A stretch of 54,449 nt of DNA from DASYPQ01 sp041488095 (GTDB taxonomy: Bacteria > Planctomycetota > UBA1135 > GCA-002686595), in assembly GCA_041488095.1 (NCBI GenBank), contig JBGPOP010000030.1, positions 1-54,449 of the forward strand. Direction: 5' to 3'. The notes under the pieces were generated by a model that was not told the origin of the DNA, ran no database searches, and saw nothing but the letters and a program-made list of their open reading frames with translations. Positions 8,186-17,155 of the stretch are shown here, piece by piece; positions within the stretch are counted from its first letter, which is position 1, and every line of letters begins with the position of its first letter. The position numbers were made by a program, and so were the translations under genes.

Positions 8186-8653
8186 GTGACCGGCGTGAGC
8201 CTCCAGGACCGCTACGCGCCGCACAACAAGTGCTTCGGCTGCGGTCCGGCCAATCCCAAGGGTCTGCGCATCAAGAGCCGGGTCGAGGGCGACGCGGTCG
8301 TCGCCGAGTGGACGCCGGAGCCCCACCACGAAGCGTTCACGGGAGTGCTGAACGGCGGGATCATCGGCGCGCTGCTCGATTGCCACAGCAACTGGACTGC
8401 GGCCTATTACCTGATGAACGCGCAGAAGCTCGACGCGCCGCCGAGCACGGTGACCGCGGAGTTCCACGTCAAGCTCAAGCGGCCGACGCCGTCCAAAGGG
8501 CCGGTGCGGCTGCGAGCGCATGTCGTCGAGTCGGAGGGCGACCGCGCTGTCGTCGAAGCGGAGCTCGAGGCGGACGGGAAGATCACCTCGACCTGCCGCG
8601 GCGTGTTCGTCGCGGTTCACGAGGGACACCCGGCTTATCACCGCTGGGACTAG
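8186..8653 (+). CDS. PaaI-type hotdog thioesterase
   Basis: Protein of 155 residues starting at GTG, 35 bases after the tRNA. The central GVLNGGIIGALLDCHSNWTA segment is the long hotdog helix with the conserved HGG-like turn (here NGG) that places the catalytic acidic residue (D66 region). The flanking strands TAEFHVKLKRPTP and GPVRLRAHVVE complete the fold. An N-terminal pair CFGCGPANPKGL is common in this subgroup. Likely hydrolyses an acyl-CoA thioester; substrate unknown. Its stop codon overlaps that of the convergent radical SAM gene in a shared CTAG. A second GTG nine bases downstream is an alternative start. Confidence 0.85.
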   Translation: MTGVSLQDRYAPHNKCFGCGPANPKGLRIKSRVEGDAVVAEWTPEPHHEAFTGVLNGGIIGALLDCHSNWTAAYYLMNAQKLDAPPSTVTAEFHVKLKRPTPSKGPVRLRAHVVESEGDRAVVEAELEADGKITSTCRGVFVAVHEGHPAYHRWD

Positions 8654-9669
8654 GGGAACAGCTCGCCTTGTAGAGCCTCGGCTCCCCGCTCGCTCTTCGG
8701 GGGGGCGTCCGCGCCGCGGTTCAATCCGTTGCGCTGACAGTGGATCTCGAACAGGCGTTCGACCGCCTGCCACCGCGGCCCGCTCCCATGCATGCGCTGG
8801 CCGAAGGCGCTCTGATTCATGCGGCCGGCGCGCATATCGAGAATGGCGGACTCGATCCGCTTGGCGCGGTCCGGGAACGCCTCGGCGATGCGTTCGCGGA
8901 AGACCGGGAGCACCTCCGCGGGCAGGCGCAGCAGGGTCATGAAGGCGCTCGTCGCGCCGGCCTCGCGCGCGTGCGCGAGCAGCTCGGGAATGTCGCTCTC
9001 GTTCAGGCCCGGGACGAGAGGGGCGATGCCGATCGCGGTCGGGATCCCCGCGTCGGAGAGGGCGCGCATCGTCTCGAAGCGCTTGGAGGGCGAGGGCGCG
9101 CCGGGCTCGATCTTCCGGCCGACGTCCTCGCGCGCGAACGGGACCGTGATCGCGACGCTCGCGCCCGGCCCGCTGGCGAGCCTGGCGATCACGTCGATGT
9201 CACGGCGCACGAGCGCGCTCTTCGTGATCAGCCCGACGGGTGTGCGATGCAGGAGACAGGCTTCGAGGCACGCCCGCGTGAGCCCGTAGCTCGCCTCGAG
9301 AGGCTGGTAGCAGTCCGTGTTGCCCGAAAACGCGATGAGCTCGCGCCGCCACGAGCGACTCGCGAGCTCATGGGCGAGCACCGCAGGCGCGTTCACCTTG
9401 ACCACGATCTTGCGATCGAAGTCGGTGCCCGCGCCGAAGCCGAGGACCTGGTGGCTCGGACGGGCGTAGCAGTAGGCGCATGCGTGTTGACAGCCGCGGT
9501 AGGGGTTGACGCTCCAGCGGAAAGGGACGTCGGGACTCTTGTTCTCCGCGAGCACCGAGCGCGCTTCTTCCTCGAACACCTCCAGCTCTGCTATCGGCGG
9601 CTCCTCGAGCCACTCGACATGCGCCGAGATCCAGGGGTTGGGCGGGTTCGAGATCCGGCGCGGCGGCAT
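8650..9669 (-). CDS. Radical SAM protein, PA0069/SplB-like family
   Basis: 339-residue iron-sulfur protein. The cluster-binding motif is CQHACAYC (C-x3-C-x2-C) near residue 60, preceded by the VNPYRGCQHACAYCYARP context that defines this uncharacterised radical SAM family. GNTDCYQPLEASYGLTRACLE and ITKSALVRRDIDVIARL are further family landmarks. The C-terminal half, with EILPVFRER-like and RMHGSGPRW segments, is also conserved. Start at ATG 9669 is set by the stop of the upstream monooxygenase 11 bases earlier, suggesting a two-gene operon. Biochemical role is not known for the family. Confidence 0.9.
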   Translation of the reverse strand: MPPRRISNPPNPWISAHVEWLEEPPIAELEVFEEEARSVLAENKSPDVPFRWSVNPYRGCQHACAYCYARPSHQVLGFGAGTDFDRKIVVKVNAPAVLAHELASRSWRRELIAFSGNTDCYQPLEASYGLTRACLEACLLHRTPVGLITKSALVRRDIDVIARLASGPGASVAITVPFAREDVGRKIEPGAPSPSKRFETMRALSDAGIPTAIGIAPLVPGLNESDIPELLAHAREAGATSAFMTLLRLPAEVLPVFRERIAEAFPDRAKRIESAILDMRAGRMNQSAFGQRMHGSGPRWQAVERLFEIHCQRNGLNRGADAPPKSERGAEALQGELFP

Positions 9670-9680
9670 GACAGGTCCGC

Positions 9681-11942
9681 TCAGGAGTCCGGTCTCCGCG
9701 GTTCGGGTTTGGCCGGCAGGTACTGCCTCGGCCAGGGCAGGTCCGCGTAGCCGTAGGAGACCGACGCCCCCAGCGTGATGTAGGGATTCACGAGGTGCGG
9801 CCGCGCCATCACGCACAGGTCTGCGCGGCCGGCGGCAAGGATCGTGTTGCAGTGGTCGGGTCCCTGGATCCCTCCGACCGCCATCACGGGGATCCCGACC
9901 TCGCAGCGGATCTTCTCCGCGAACGGGACCTGGTACATGCGCCCGTACTCGGGCTGCGACTCCGGCGTGTTTCCGGCCGAAGACACGTCGATCGCGTCGC
10001 AGCCGTGCTCCTTCAGGGCGCGCGCGACCTCGACCGAGTCCTGCGCGGTCAGCCCACCGCGGTCGTCCAGCCAATCAGTCGCCGAGATGCGCACGGTGAT
10101 CGGCTTCTCACGCGGCCAGGCCTTGCGCACGGCGTCGAACACCTCGAGCGGGAAGCGCAGGCGATTCTCGAGGTTGCCTCCGTATCCGTCGCGGCGGGCG
10201 TTCGACAAGGGTGAGATGAAGCTCGAGAGCAGGTAGCCGTGCGCCATGTGGACCTCGAGCAGGTCGAAGCCGGCGCGATCCGCCATCTCGGCCGCGCGCG
10301 CGTACTCGGCTATCACGCGGTCCATGTCGGTGCGCTCCATCGGCCGGGGCGCGGGCCAGCCCGTGTCGAAGGGCTCGGCTGAAGGGCCGAGCGTGGTCCA
10401 CGCGCGCCCGTCGCGAAGGGGATCGTCGCCCTCCCAAGGCAGGTTGCAGGAACCCTTCCGCCCGGCGTGGCCGAGCTGCAGGCCGATCCTCGCGCGCGTG
10501 TGGAGGTGGACGAAATCGACGATGCGCCTCCAGGCCGCGACGTGCTCCTGCTTGTACATGCCCGTGCAGGAGCGGGTGATCCGTCCCTCGGGCGAGACGT
10601 TCGTCATCTCGGCGATCACGAGCCCTGCCCCGCCGACCGCCCGGCTGCCGAGGTGCACGAGGTGCCACTCCGCCGGCGCGCCGTCGACGGCGGAGTACTG
10701 GCACATCGGCGAGACGACGACGCGGTTCTCGAGGCGCAAGCCGCGCAGTCGGATGGGCGCAAACATCGGCGGCGGCGCCGAGCCGTCGGAGGCGCGCGGC
10801 AGGCCCTGCTCGTCCCACCACCACTCGGTCACGCGGCGGACGAGCGCCGGGTCGCGCTTCGCGAAGTTGTCGTAGGTGATGCGCTTGCTGCGCGTCATCA
10901 GGTTGAACGTGAACTGCAGCGGGTGCTGCCCGACGTAGCGCCGCGAGTTCTCGAACCACTCGAGGCTCGTCTGCGCCGCGCGCTGGGTCTTCAGGACGTC
11001 GAGCCGGCGCGCTCCCTCGTAGGCCTCGAGCGCGCCCGGGACGTCCTTCGTGCCGATGCGCCGGAAGGCGTCGACCAGGGCGATCGAGTCCTCCATCGCG
11101 AGCTTGGTGCCCGAGCCGATCGAGAAGTGCGCCGTGTGCGCGGCGTCGCCGATCAGGACCACGTTGCCGTGGCGCCAGCGCTCGCAGCGGACGGTCGGGA
11201 AGCTGCGCCAGAGCGAGCGGTTCGGGAGCAGCCGGTGGCCTTCGAGGTGGTCGGCGAAGAGCGTCTCGCAGTACGCGACGGTCTCCGGCTCGCTCGTCCG
11301 GTCCAGTCCGGCGCGCTTCCACGTGTCCTCGTGGCACTCGACGATGAAGGTCGAGAGCTCCTTCTCGAAGGGGTAGGCGTGGACCTGGAACAGGCCGTGC
11401 TCGCTCTCGCGGAAGATGAACGTGAAGGCCGAGAGGGGCTTGGTCGTCCCGAGCCAGCAGAAGCGGCACTTGCGCCAGTCGATATGCGGTCGGAAGTGGG
11501 CTGCGTACTTGTCCCGGACGACGCTGTTGATGCCGTCGGCGGCCACGACCAGGTCCGCCTCGAGCAAGTCGGCGGGATCGCGCACCTCGCGCTCGAACTC
11601 GATCTCGACGCCGAGCTGGCGACAGCGCGCATGGAAGATCTGGAGGAGCCGCTTGCGCGAGAGCCCGCAGAATCCATGACCGGTCGACCGCACGCAAGTG
11701 TCGGCGAAGTAGGTCTCGATGTCGCTCCAGTACGCAAAGCTCCGCTCGATATCCGCGAAGCTTTCCGGGTCAGCGGCCTGGAAGTTCGAGAGGGTCTCGT
11801 CGGAGAACACGACGCCCCAGCCGAAGGTGTCGTCGGGCCGGTTGCGCTCGAGGACGCGGATGGAGGTCTCCGGGAACGCCTTCCTCATCAGGATGGCGAA
11901 GTAGAGCCCGGCCGGCCCGCCGCCCAGGATCGCGATGCGCAT
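9681..11942 (-). CDS. Fused FAD monooxygenase/OYE-type reductase (2-aminobenzoyl-CoA or salicylyl-CoA type)
   Basis: Two-domain flavoprotein of 753 residues. Residues 1-375 form a class A aromatic hydroxylase: GGGPAGLYFAI binds FAD, and VVLIGDAAHTAHFSIGSG with KLAMEDSIAL is the second FAD motif. Residues 390-745 are an Old Yellow Enzyme barrel: NRVVVSPMCQYSA, QLGHAGRKG, EVHMAHGYLLSSFISPLSN and RDGYGGNLENR. This domain order is known from 2-aminobenzoyl-CoA monooxygenase/reductase and salicylyl-CoA 5-hydroxylase, which hydroxylate (and in the first case reduce) an aryl-CoA. No aryl-CoA ligase is nearby. Divergent from an XdhC-like gene 42 bases away. Family assignment is firm, exact substrate is not. 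Confidence 0.88.
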   Translation of the reverse strand: MRIAILGGGPAGLYFAILMRKAFPETSIRVLERNRPDDTFGWGVVFSDETLSNFQAADPESFADIERSFAYWSDIETYFADTCVRSTGHGFCGLSRKRLLQIFHARCRQLGVEIEFEREVRDPADLLEADLVVAADGINSVVRDKYAAHFRPHIDWRKCRFCWLGTTKPLSAFTFIFRESEHGLFQVHAYPFEKELSTFIVECHEDTWKRAGLDRTSEPETVAYCETLFADHLEGHRLLPNRSLWRSFPTVRCERWRHGNVVLIGDAAHTAHFSIGSGTKLAMEDSIALVDAFRRIGTKDVPGALEAYEGARRLDVLKTQRAAQTSLEWFENSRRYVGQHPLQFTFNLMTRSKRITYDNFAKRDPALVRRVTEWWWDEQGLPRASDGSAPPPMFAPIRLRGLRLENRVVVSPMCQYSAVDGAPAEWHLVHLGSRAVGGAGLVIAEMTNVSPEGRITRSCTGMYKQEHVAAWRRIVDFVHLHTRARIGLQLGHAGRKGSCNLPWEGDDPLRDGRAWTTLGPSAEPFDTGWPAPRPMERTDMDRVIAEYARAAEMADRAGFDLLEVHMAHGYLLSSFISPLSNARRDGYGGNLENRLRFPLEVFDAVRKAWPREKPITVRISATDWLDDRGGLTAQDSVEVARALKEHGCDAIDVSSAGNTPESQPEYGRMYQVPFAEKIRCEVGIPVMAVGGIQGPDHCNTILAAGRADLCVMARPHLVNPYITLGASVSYGYADLPWPRQYLPAKPEPRRPDS

Positions 11943-11984
11943 GGCGCAATCCTAGTATCCTGGACCGTCGAGACGGAGCGAAGC

Positions 11985-12794
11985 GTGGACGCACCCCAGG
12001 CCTGGATCGAGAAGCTCTCCGAGCTGCGCGCAGCCCGCCGCCCGTGCGCGCTGGTCGTCGTCACCCAGGTCGAGGGCAGCGTTCCGCGCGAGCCTGGCGC
12101 GCGCATGATCGTGGCGCCGGGGCCGGACGGGAAATCGGACCTCGTGTTCGGGACGATCGGGGGCGGAAACCTCGAGATGCAGGCGATCGAACACTGCGCC
12201 GACCTGCTGCGACGCGGCGGGGCAGCGTCCGAGAGCATCGCGTTTCCTCTCTCCGAGAAGGTCGGCCAGTGCTGCGGCGGGAGGGTGACGCTGTTCTTCG
12301 AGGTGTTCCCCTGGACCCGACGAAGGATCGCGATTTTCGGCGCCGGTCACGTCGCCCAGGCGATCGGGGGGCTCTCCGCCTACCTGTCCGCCGACCTCGT
12401 GATGATCGACCCGCGCGAGGAACGGGAGATACGCCCCGCGCTGTCGAAGGAGCGGCCCTACGAGCTGATGTGCGTCGACCATCCCGAGGAGGAGGTCGAC
12501 AGCCTTCCGTCGGACGCGCTCGTGCTCGTGATGACGCACAGCCATGCGCTGGATCTCGAGATCGTCGCGCGTGCGATCCGGCGCGACTTCGCGTACCTGG
12601 GACTGATCGGATCGGAGCGCAAGTGGGAGCGCTTCAGGAAGAGGCTCGTGCAGCGCGGTTTCGTCGAGAAGGAGATCGCGAAGGTCCGCTGCCCGATCGG
12701 CGTGTCGAAGCATTCCAAGGAACCGGCCGCGATCGCGATCTCGGTGGCGGCGGAGCTGCTGGAGGTCATGCAGTCCGGCGCGCCGTCCGCCTAG
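11985..12794 (+). CDS. XdhC-like molybdenum-cofactor maturation protein
   Basis: 269 residues starting at GTG 11985, with GGAGCG just upstream. The N-terminal domain (ALVVVTQVEGSVPREPGARM, TIGGGNLEMQAIEHC) and C-terminal Rossmann domain (RRIAIFGAGHVAQAIGGL, then AYLGLIGSERKWERF) are the XdhC/CoxI arrangement. XdhC binds Moco, helps sulfurate it and hands it to xanthine dehydrogenase-type hydroxylases. No molybdenum hydroxylase gene is in the window, so its client is elsewhere. The open frame continues upstream over the divergent gene as a shadow. Its stop overlaps the convergent membrane protein stop in a shared CTAG. Confidence 0.88.
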   Translation: MDAPQAWIEKLSELRAARRPCALVVVTQVEGSVPREPGARMIVAPGPDGKSDLVFGTIGGGNLEMQAIEHCADLLRRGGAASESIAFPLSEKVGQCCGGRVTLFFEVFPWTRRRIAIFGAGHVAQAIGGLSAYLSADLVMIDPREEREIRPALSKERPYELMCVDHPEEEVDSLPSDALVLVMTHSHALDLEIVARAIRRDFAYLGLIGSERKWERFRKRLVQRGFVEKEIAKVRCPIGVSKHSKEPAAIAISVAAELLEVMQSGAPSA

Positions 12795-14029
12795 GCGGTT
12801 TGCAGCGCCTCGACCCCCGCGAGGTCCTTGGAGGCGCGGCCCTTGAGCGCGCGGCGGTAGATCGAATAGGTGGAGAGGCACATCAGCGGCACGATCACCG
12901 CTCCCAGCACGGGGATCGGCTGGAATGCGATGAGGCCCCAATGGATGATGCGGATCATGACGCGCGCCAGACAACCGCGCAGCGGCGGAACGTAACCCCT
13001 CAACCCCGACACCAGCGTCAGGCGGTAGTAGACGACTCCCGGGATCACGCCGACGACGGGGATCGCTGAGAGTCCCAGGCAGATGAGCAGCGTCTTCGGC
13101 AGCCGCGCCTGGAGCGCGTCGAGGTAGCTCTGGAACTCGGCTCGGCTCGCGAAGGTCACGGTCTTGCACGTCGGGCAGGCCTGCTGCACCGCGCGCTCCG
13201 TCAGGCGCGTCGCGCACACGGGGCAGCGCTTGTGCGCGATCAGGTCGAAGCGGTGCCTGGCGATGTCGGACGCCCGTTCGTCCTTCGGGGTGCCGAACAC
13301 GCCCACCGCGCGCGGCACCGCCACCGGCGTCCCGCACGAGTGGCAGCGCGTCGCGTGCGGGAAGATGGGCGTGGCGCACTTCAAGCACGGGATCTTCGAG
13401 CGTTGCTCGCGTCGCTCGGCGGTCTTGCGCACGATCCACAGGCCGAGCGCCGCCAAGGCCGAGAGGGCCAGCGCGACCAGCGGGAAGATCACCAGGAACA
13501 GGATCCCCAGGATCGTCCAGGAGTTCTCGACCCAGTTCAGCAGCGATTGCAGTCCGATGTCGTCGTGGTCGTCGACCTCGGCGAGGAAGCCCATCACCGA
13601 ACGACGCAGTCCCGCGGTGGCGTAGACGAGCGCGCCGACGATGAGCGGGAAGAAGCTGTGCAACCCGAAGCCCGCCTTCTGGATCGCATGGATCGTCTCG
13701 GCCGAGCCCTTGTCCAGGATCGCGAAGCTGACCAGGATCGCGACCAGGCTCTTCAGGTAGCCGTCGAACTCGTGCAGGAACGCCCGCACCTCGGAGTGCT
13801 TGACGGCCAGGGCCTCGGTCACGGCCAGGGCCGCGAGGGAGAGGAGCACGGGCCAGCTCGTGAACCAGGCCGGCGCGTGAGAGAGCGCGATGATGATGTC
13901 GTGGCTCTTCAGCCAGGGGATGTCGACGCCGAATTTCGCGAGGAGCGCGGTGACGAAGGCGGCCAGGAACGGCCGCGATGCGAACATCGGCACGCTGGCG
14001 AGCGTGTAGAGAAAGGCCGAGAGGCTCAT
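12791..14029 (-). CDS. Membrane protein with DUF4126-like N-terminus and two zinc ribbons
   Basis: 412 residues. The first 200 contain several hydrophobic helices with a SRPFLAAFVTALLAKFG segment that resembles DUF4126 integral membrane proteins. A cytosolic middle part carries two zinc-ribbon-like cysteine pairs each: CLKC/CHSC near residues 217-235 and CPVC/CPTC near 272-290. The C-terminal third has two more hydrophobic stretches (LLICLGLSAIPVVGVIPGVVYY and GAVIVPLMCLS). Function unknown. It is the last gene of a minus-strand row that starts with etfB; the gap to YceH is 39 bases. Confidence 0.75.
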   Translation of the reverse strand: MSLSAFLYTLASVPMFASRPFLAAFVTALLAKFGVDIPWLKSHDIIIALSHAPAWFTSWPVLLSLAALAVTEALAVKHSEVRAFLHEFDGYLKSLVAILVSFAILDKGSAETIHAIQKAGFGLHSFFPLIVGALVYATAGLRRSVMGFLAEVDDHDDIGLQSLLNWVENSWTILGILFLVIFPLVALALSALAALGLWIVRKTAERREQRSKIPCLKCATPIFPHATRCHSCGTPVAVPRAVGVFGTPKDERASDIARHRFDLIAHKRCPVCATRLTERAVQQACPTCKTVTFASRAEFQSYLDALQARLPKTLLICLGLSAIPVVGVIPGVVYYRLTLVSGLRGYVPPLRGCLARVMIRIIHWGLIAFQPIPVLGAVIVPLMCLSTYSIYRRALKGRASKDLAGVEALQTA

Positions 14030-14068
14030 CGCGCGTCGGCCGGCCTACGGTCCGCGCCCGTGAGCATT

Positions 14069-14776
14069 CTAGCCCTCGAGCTTCTGACCGAGCTTCCAGG
14101 CGAGATTGTCGAGCTGGCGGCGCAGGCGCGAGACGTTGAACTCCAACTCCTCGACGCGCTTCTCGATCGTCTCGTCGCGCGCGCTCGCGGCGGGACTCAT
14201 GGAAGGAGCGCCGGGCGGCTCGGGACCAGGCTGCAAAGCCTGCACCGGAGCGATCACGACGCGTGCCGCGACCGCGGTCAGGGGGCCGGTCAGGGTCTGT
14301 GCGTAGCGATCGGCGCGCGATCCCGGCGCCGGACCGACGCGCACGACGAGACCCGCCTCGAGCAGGGGTCCGAGGATCTCCGCCAGCGCGGCCAGCGACT
14401 CGATCGGCACCATGCGGCTTGCACGCCCCCGCAGCTCGCCCGGCTGCTGCGGGCCGCGCAGGAGCAGCTCGGCCAGGATGGCGAGCTGCGGCTTCTCGAG
14501 CGAGAACACGGCTTGCGCGTTGTGGCGGAACTTCTCGACGCGGCTGCCCACGGGGTGCACCAGGCCGACCATGCCTTTGACGATCAGCTTGCGCAGCGAC
14601 GCGTCGACCTCGTGCTCGGAGAGATCGAGCACCGGGTCGCGGTTGTTCTTCTGGTTCGCGCCGTTGGTCGCGGCGTTCAGCGTCAGCGGGTACTGGTCGG
14701 GGGTCGACAGCTCCTTCTCGATCAGCACACCTAGAGCGCGTGCTTCATGGGAGTCGAGCTGGATTTCGGGGGTCAT
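14069..14776 (-). CDS. yceH: YceH family protein (DUF480)
   Basis: 235 residues. The first 175 carry the tandem winged-helix fold of DUF480: LDSHEARALGVLIEKELSTP, the highly conserved YPLTLNAATNGANQKNNRDP, and LAELLLRGPQQPGELRGRASRM. The C-terminal 40 residues form a predicted coiled coil (TIEKRVEELEFNVSRLRRQL), also seen in longer homologues. Molecular role is unknown; the winged helices suggest nucleic acid or partner binding. It sits 18 bases after the pterin dehydratase gene on the same strand. Confidence 0.92.
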   Translation of the reverse strand: MTPEIQLDSHEARALGVLIEKELSTPDQYPLTLNAATNGANQKNNRDPVLDLSEHEVDASLRKLIVKGMVGLVHPVGSRVEKFRHNAQAVFSLEKPQLAILAELLLRGPQQPGELRGRASRMVPIESLAALAEILGPLLEAGLVVRVGPAPGSRADRYAQTLTGPLTAVAARVVIAPVQALQPGPEPPGAPSMSPAASARDETIEKRVEELEFNVSRLRRQLDNLAWKLGQKLEG

Positions 14777-14794
14777 GGCCTCACCTCCTGGCCG

Positions 14795-15097
14795 TCACGT
14801 CGTCCTCTCCGCGACCAGTGCGTCGATCTCGCCGGCGAGGTCGAAGTCACGTTGCGAGAGCCCCTGGACGTCATGACTGATGAGATCGATCACGACCCGG
14901 TTCCACGAGTTCGACCAGTCGGGATGGTGGTTGCGCTTCTCCGCGGCGAGCGCGACGCGCGCCATGAGGCCGAACGCCTGCGAGAAATCCGCGAGCCGGA
15001 TCTCGCGATGGAGCTTGTCGCCGACCCGACTCCAGGCGGGCACCTTCGGCAGCCGCTCGCGGATCTCGGGCTCGGACAGCTTCGGAGACAGGGGCAT
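14795..15097 (-). CDS. Pterin-4a-carbinolamine dehydratase
   Basis: 100-residue enzyme that dehydrates 4a-hydroxytetrahydrobiopterin-type compounds; in bacteria it either supports phenylalanine hydroxylase or has a Moco-related role. The signature EKRNHHPDWSN (catalytic His pair) is near residue 62, with WNRVVIDLISHD and GLSQRDFDLAGEID after it. The start at 15097 (MPLSPKLSEPEIRERL) gives the standard length; the open frame upstream to 15238 is not family-like. No phenylalanine hydroxylase is nearby. A 244-base gap separates it from etfA, so it may have its own promoter. Confidence 0.93.
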   Translation of the reverse strand: MPLSPKLSEPEIRERLPKVPAWSRVGDKLHREIRLADFSQAFGLMARVALAAEKRNHHPDWSNSWNRVVIDLISHDVQGLSQRDFDLAGEIDALVAERTT

Positions 15098-15341
15098 GGC
15101 GTAGAGGATGCTCCAGACGGACCGGGTTGGCAAACGGCTGCTGTGGCGGCCCGGCGCCATTTCGATGCCCGGCATCACCGCCAGGACGAGAGCGGATGCT
15201 GCTTGTGCCACGACGCATCGTCCCAGGAATCGCCACACGCAGCGAGAGGAGCGCGAACGCGAGCGCGGGAGACAAGACGAGCACGCGCCGATTCTAGTGC
15301 GGACAGGCCTCCGAGCCAGGATCGGACCCCGGCGGGAGCGC

Positions 15342-16298
15342 CTACCTGTGCGCCTTGATCTCCTTGACCGCCGCCGTCAGCGCCGGCAGCACCTCGAATG
15401 CGTCGCCGACGAGGCCATAGTCGGCGATCTTGAAGATCGGCGCCTCGGCGTCCTTGTTGATCGCGACGATCACTTTCGACGTGCGCATGCCGGCGAGGTG
15501 CTGGATCGCGCCGGAGATCCCGACCGCGATGTACAGCTTCGGCGCGACGGTCTTGCCCGTCTGTCCGACTTGCTCGGCATGCGGGCGCCAGCCGGCGTCG
15601 ACGACCGCGCGCGAGGCGCCCGTCGCGGCGTTGCCGAACGCGGCCGCGAGCTCCTCGATCAGGTGGAAGTGCTCCGGGCCCTTCAGGCCGCGCCCGCCGG
15701 AGACGACGACCGGAGCTTCCTTGACGTCGAGCTTCCCGCCCGGCTTGGGAGCCACCGAGGTCACCACGACCCTGCCTTCGGCGCTCGCCTGGGTTTTCAG
15801 CACCTCGGCCGTTCCAGAGATCTCCGCGATCGCGAAGGCGTTGGGTCGCGTCGTCGCGCACAGGATCGGGGCGCGGCTCGAGAGCGTCGCGACGGCCTTG
15901 CCCGCGAGCCAGGGGCGCACGATTCGGAAGCCGCCGCCCTGCGCGGTGATGCCGGTGCAGTCGCTGAAGAGCGTCGAGTCGAGCTCCGCGGCGACGCGCG
16001 GCGCGAGGTCCTTGCCCGTCGACGTCGCCGCAGCCAGGAAGGCCGCGGCCTGCTGCTCGCGGACCACCCGGACGAGGTCGCGCGCGGTCGCGTCCGGGCT
16101 GTACCGTGGTGCGCCGACGAGACACACGACCTTGACCGCTCCGAAGCGGCCGAGCGTCGCGGCGGCGGCCTCGGCGCCTTCGCGCGCGACGACCGCGATG
16201 ACGGAGTGGCCGGTCGAGCGAGCGGCGCCCAGGCACTCGAGGCTCGCGCGGACCGGCTTCCCGCCCTCCTGCTCGACGAAGACGACGACGTTGCCCAC
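15342..16298 (-). CDS. etfA: Electron transfer flavoprotein, alpha subunit
   Basis: 318-residue FAD-binding subunit of EtfAB, which shuttles electrons from acyl-CoA dehydrogenases to ETF:quinone oxidoreductase. The C-terminal FAD domain is intact: VVSGGRGLKGPEHFHL, QVGQTGKTVAPKLYIAVGISGAIQHLAGM and IVAINKDAEAPIFKIADYGLVGD. The N-terminal domain (NVVVFVEQEGGKPVRASLE) is the usual pseudo-nucleotide-binding fold. It starts three bases after the etfB stop, so the two are one operon. No partner dehydrogenase is in the window. Confidence 0.97.
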   Translation of the reverse strand: MGNVVVFVEQEGGKPVRASLECLGAARSTGHSVIAVVAREGAEAAAATLGRFGAVKVVCLVGAPRYSPDATARDLVRVVREQQAAAFLAAATSTGKDLAPRVAAELDSTLFSDCTGITAQGGGFRIVRPWLAGKAVATLSSRAPILCATTRPNAFAIAEISGTAEVLKTQASAEGRVVVTSVAPKPGGKLDVKEAPVVVSGGRGLKGPEHFHLIEELAAAFGNAATGASRAVVDAGWRPHAEQVGQTGKTVAPKLYIAVGISGAIQHLAGMRTSKVIVAINKDAEAPIFKIADYGLVGDAFEVLPALTAAVKEIKAHR

Positions 16299-16301
16299 GG
16301 C

Positions 16302-17054
16302 TCAGAGGACCTGCGCTTCCTCGCGAAGCGCCTTGATCAGCGCGGGGACGGCGGCGGCACCCTCTCCGACGATGCGCCCGGCCTTGCGCGCGGGAGGCAG
16401 CTCGACCTTCTCGACCACCGCTTGGTTCTCGACCAGCTCGGCCGGCTCCTCGGCGATCGGTTTGGTCTTGGCTGCCATGATGCCCCTGAGGTTCGGGCGC
16501 CTGGGCTCGTTCAGGCCCTTGTTGCAGGTGATCACCGCGGGCAACGAGAATTCGACGGTCTCGACGCCGTGCTCGGTCTCGCGCTTCGCGACACCCTTGC
16601 CCGCGACGAGCTCGAGCGCGGCGACTTCGGTGACGCACGCCCAGCCGAGGATCGTCGCGATCATCGGCCCGACTGCCGCGTTGTCGCGGTCGGTGGCGAC
16701 GCGCCCGACGAAGACCACCTCCGCGCCGAGGGCGGCGATCTTCTTCGCCAGCACCTTGGCGGTCGAGCGCGCGTCCCGCGCGTGCCAGCTCGCGTCGACG
16801 AGGATGGCCCCCGCGTCCGCGCCGCGCGCGATGAACTCGCGCAGCTCCTTGGAGGCGTCCTGGAGCCCGAGCGTGACCACGGTCACGTCCCCGCCGAGCT
16901 TCTCCTTGGTCTTGATCGCTTCCTCGACCGCGATCTCGTCGTAGAAGGAGGCCATGTACTGGAAACCCGAGGAATCCAGGCTCTTGCCGTCGGCGCCGAT
17001 CTTGGCCTGGGCTTCGGTCGTGGGAACGCGCTTGATGCAGGCGGCGATCTTCAT
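16302..17054 (-). CDS. etfB: Electron transfer flavoprotein, beta subunit
   Basis: 250-residue AMP-binding subunit of EtfAB. MKIAACIKRVPTTEA at the start, then DEIAVEEAIKTKE, VTLGLQDASKELREFIARGAD and the CNKGLNEPRRPNLRGIMAAKTKPI recognition-loop region are typical. The ATG at 17054 is chosen because the family always begins M-K-x-x-x-x-x-K; the frame is open for 24 more codons upstream without similarity. It is the first gene of the etfB-etfA pair and is divergent from the DUF2007 cluster. Confidence 0.97.
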   Translation of the reverse strand: MKIAACIKRVPTTEAQAKIGADGKSLDSSGFQYMASFYDEIAVEEAIKTKEKLGGDVTVVTLGLQDASKELREFIARGADAGAILVDASWHARDARSTAKVLAKKIAALGAEVVFVGRVATDRDNAAVGPMIATILGWACVTEVAALELVAGKGVAKRETEHGVETVEFSLPAVITCNKGLNEPRRPNLRGIMAAKTKPIAEEPAELVENQAVVEKVELPPARKAGRIVGEGAAAVPALIKALREEAQVL

Positions 17055-17155
17055 GCGGCGCAGAGGTCTTGGGATCCCAGATCGGGGCGAGGAGGGTAGC
17101 GGTGGCTGCTGCGTCGGGCAAGGCACGGGGCCGCAGCTACGTAGTCGTGCGAATC

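Noticed and set aside
15108..17099. 663-codon plus-strand open frame opposite etfA/etfB
   Set aside because: Shadow of two clear flavoprotein genes.
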